Assembly: GCF_051014445.1 (NCBI RefSeq)
Contig: NC_135137.1
Coordinates: 20,089,501 to 20,153,500, forward strand
Source of the DNA: Colletes latitarsis
Taxonomy: Eukaryota > Arthropoda > Insecta > Hymenoptera > Colletidae
DNA length: 64,000 nucleotides
Direction: 5' to 3'
A model generated the notes under the pieces. The model was not told the DNA's origin and made no database searches. It worked only from the letters and a program-made list of their open reading frames with translations. This document shows positions 61,501 through 64,000 of the stretch, piece after piece. The position numbers and the translations under genes are program-made. Numbering within the stretch: position 1 is the first letter of the stretch; every line of letters starts with the position of its first letter.

Positions 61501-63025
61501 ACCTGTTTTCGATCAATATTTTAGAGGATAACACCGGTTAGGTCTGGGTTAGGTCTGGGATATGCCCGCATCTGGCTCATGATTTGGCCTTCTTCGCATA
61601 CTTGTTGGCCAGATCCTGGGTTTTTTTCGTGTTTGAATCACGTAGTAATGTGGTAACACACTGAAGCAGTCAATTGAACCTGGTTCCGATCAATATTTTA
61701 GAGGATAACACCGGTTAGGTCTGGGTTAGGTCTGGGATATGCGCGCATCTGGCTTATACTTTCGCCTTTTTCGCAAACTTGTTGGCTAGATCCTGGGTTT
61801 TTTCGTCTTTGAATCACGTAGTAATGTGGTAACACACTGAAGCAATCAATTAAACCTGCTTTCGATCAATATTTTAGAGGATAACACCGGTTAGGTCTGG
61901 GTTAGGTCTAGGATATGCGCGCATCTGGCTTATACTTTCGCCTTTTTCGCAAACTTGTTGGCCAGATCCTGGGTTTATTTCGTGTTTGAATCACGTAGTA
62001 ATGTGGTAACACCCTGAAGCAGTCAATTAAACCTGGTTTCGATCAATATTTTAGAGGATAACTCCGGTTAGGTCTGGGTTAGGTCTGGGTTATACCATCA
62101 TCTGGCTCATGATTTTGCCTTCTTCGCATACTTGTTGGCCAAATCCTGGGTTTTTTTCGTGTTTGAATCACGTAGTAAAGTGGTACCACACAGAAACAGT
62201 CCATTAAACCTGGATTCGATCAATGTTTTAGAGGATAACACCGGTTAGGTCTGGGTTAGGTCTGGGATATGCGCCCATCTGGCTTATACTTTCGCCTTTT
62301 TCGCAAACTTGTTGGCCAGATCCTGGGTTTTTTTCGTGTTTGAATCACGTAGTAATGTGGTAACACACTGAAGCAGTCAATTAAACCTGTTTTCGATCAA
62401 TATTTTAGAGGATAACACCGGTTAGGTCTGGGTTAGGTCTGGGATATGCCCGCATCTGGCTCATGATTTGGCCTTCTTCGCATACTTGTTGGCCAGATCC
62501 TGGGTTTTTTTCGTGTTTGAATCACGTAGTAATGTGGTAACACACTGAAGCAGTCAATTGAACCTGGTTCCGATCAATATTTTAGAGGATAACACCGGTT
62601 AGGTCTGGGTTAGGTCTGGGATATGCGCGCATCTGGCTTATACTTTCACCTTTTTCGCAAACTTGTTGGCTAGATCCTGGGTTTTTTCGTCTTTGAATCA
62701 CGTAGTAATGTGGTAACACACTGAAGCAATCAATTAAACCTGCTTTCGATCAATATTTTAGAGGATAACACCGGTTAGGTCTGGGTTAGGTCTAGGATAT
62801 GCGCGCATCTGGCTTATACTTTCGCCTTTTTCGCAAACTTGTTGGCCAGATCCTGGGTTTATTTCGTGTTTGAATCACGTAGTAATGTGGTAACACCCTG
62901 AAGCAGTCAATTAAACCTGGTTTCGATCAATATTTTAGAGGATAACACCGGTTAGGTCTGGGTTAGGTCTGGGTTATACCATCATCTGGCTCATGATTTC
63001 GCCTTCTTCGCATACGTGTTGGCCA
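46587..63025 (+). repeat. Satellite block 2: same satellite, about 95 monomers
   Basis: Starts mid-monomer at TTGCTAGATCCTGGG and ends at exactly the same base of the monomer as block 1. Same orientation and same 11-mers. The left part (46.6-52.5 kb) has local variants such as GGTTTCAAATCAATATT and CACCGGGTAGG that are absent or rare in block 1. The segment at about 52,450-53,750 matches about 730-2,030 of block 1 (offset 51,720). The right part (about 54.2-63.0 kb) is built from the monomer types found only at 33.1-35.1 kb of block 1. Monomer number is estimated from length. Confidence 0.96.
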
Positions 63026-64000
63026 CGTGTTGGCGATAAAACTGTAAGATAAAGGATGAATTAAGTTCCTAGTCCCTAAAATTTTCCAAATCATAGATTT
63101 AAAAATGATTTAGATATTTACATGATTTTAGTGTGGGTATTTATACAAGTATGTAAATCTCTATTTATGCATAACATGTTTCCCCTAAATGGGCAAGTTA
63201 ATGAATTATATACATGTTAATTGTATAATAATAACCCTTTGTTCCTCATAAAAATTCACAACTGAATTGTTATCATTCTTAAAAAATCCATCCCAAAATA
63301 TAATATCAAAACTAGTAATAAATTATTTGAACACGGTGATAACAGATTTGAAATATTTAATAAAATTTAAATACCAGAGATTGATAGTATTAATAAAAGA
63401 TAATATTAATACTATTTTGACACTGTTATTTGATTTTAATATTAATTATAGATACTTTGATTATTGATTTATTAAAACATAAAGTTAATGAAGTCCTAGT
63501 AGATTATAAATATTTTAAAGAGCATGAATTAGCATAGAATTTCATAAAAAATTTGATGAGTGATAGAAGTAACTTGAATAATCTGAATTTTGTAGCTTTT
63601 ACTATATCTTTGGATATGGAATCACAGATTCATTTTATTAATAAAAATAGAGATAGTACTGATGATTTACTCAGACTCGTTAAAGTAAGTGGGCCAAGTG
63701 GGAAGAATATTAAGATAGATGGATAGATATTGGTAAAAGTATTCTTCTTGTCCTTATATAGGAAATCTTTAATATTACAAATAAACTCTTTCTGTAAAAT
63801 CTTGAACTTATCATTATAATTTATAGAATTAAAGTCAACGCATCTAATAATGAAAGTAGAAACTGACTTTAAAATCTTGTCTATTGGATAACATAGAGTT
63901 AGATTCTTTTATCGATGAATTATGAACAAACTGAACTGAAGTATTTCATAGACTTGTCAAGAACGTTTTTTGGTATATTCCTAGCAAACGACCCGTTCAA
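62101..64000 (+). repeat. Macro-duplication, copy 2
   Basis: Second copy of 34,221-36,120, running off the window end. From 63,026 it repeats the unrecognised AT-rich decayed sequence, and from 63,972 the first 29 bases of the Merlin-like inverted repeat. No separate gene is present here; the open frame 63,267-63,467 duplicates 35,387-35,587. Confidence 0.93.
63026..64000 (+). pseudogene. AT-rich decayed coding-like sequence, second copy
   Basis: Identical by eye to 35,146-36,120, with the same stops and frame changes, so the copies duplicated after decay. Function unknown, as for the first copy. Confidence 0.4.

Overview
The window is an insect-like, probably hymenopteran, heterochromatic region. 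About 80% of it is one tandem satellite, and an 11.4 kb island of nested, decayed transposons interrupts the satellite. There is no convincing intact host gene. The organism is inferred, not proven: the satellite carries copies of TTAGGTCTGGG, an 11-base extension of the insect telomere unit TTAGG. As far as I recall, units of this length and form have been reported as telomere repeats in some Hymenoptera.

Layout. 1-35,145: satellite block 1, with monomers of about 165 or 176 bp whose difference is one 11-base telomere-type unit, organised into several higher-order repeats. 35,146-36,091: AT-rich, decayed coding-like sequence that I cannot name. 36,092-42,137: a Merlin-like (ISXO2/IS1016-type) DNA transposon with ~130 bp terminal inverted repeats and a broken transposase, split by a minus-strand Ty1/copia LTR retrotransposon (37,551-41,993) with 215/213 bp LTRs, a 5 bp target duplication and a tRNA-iMet primer site. 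42,249-42,430: a diverged direct copy of the sequence left of the Merlin element. 42,834-44,177: a head-to-head pair of inverted-repeat elements with mariner-like ends. 44,267-45,465: a decayed pogo/Tigger-like transposase with a Lys/Glu-rich tail. 45,893-46,575: a second, simple copy of the inverted-repeat element. 46,587-63,025: satellite block 2. 63,026-64,000: the start of a second copy of the island.

The satellite/island junction at 35,145/35,146 recurs at 63,025/63,026, and by eye the visible ~975 bp of island is identical. The window therefore covers one full 27,880 bp macro-unit (island plus satellite) and the start of the next. This is either a recent segmental duplication, a tandem macro-array, or an assembly artefact.

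The most interesting signal is the satellite itself. Its monomer has embedded telomere-type repeats whose copy number (one or two) sets the monomer length, and variant units (TTAGGTCAGGG) are linked to particular monomer classes. This suggests a subtelomeric satellite that has captured, or seeds, telomere repeats. All the protein-coding material seen belongs to mobile elements and is broken by frameshifts or stops.
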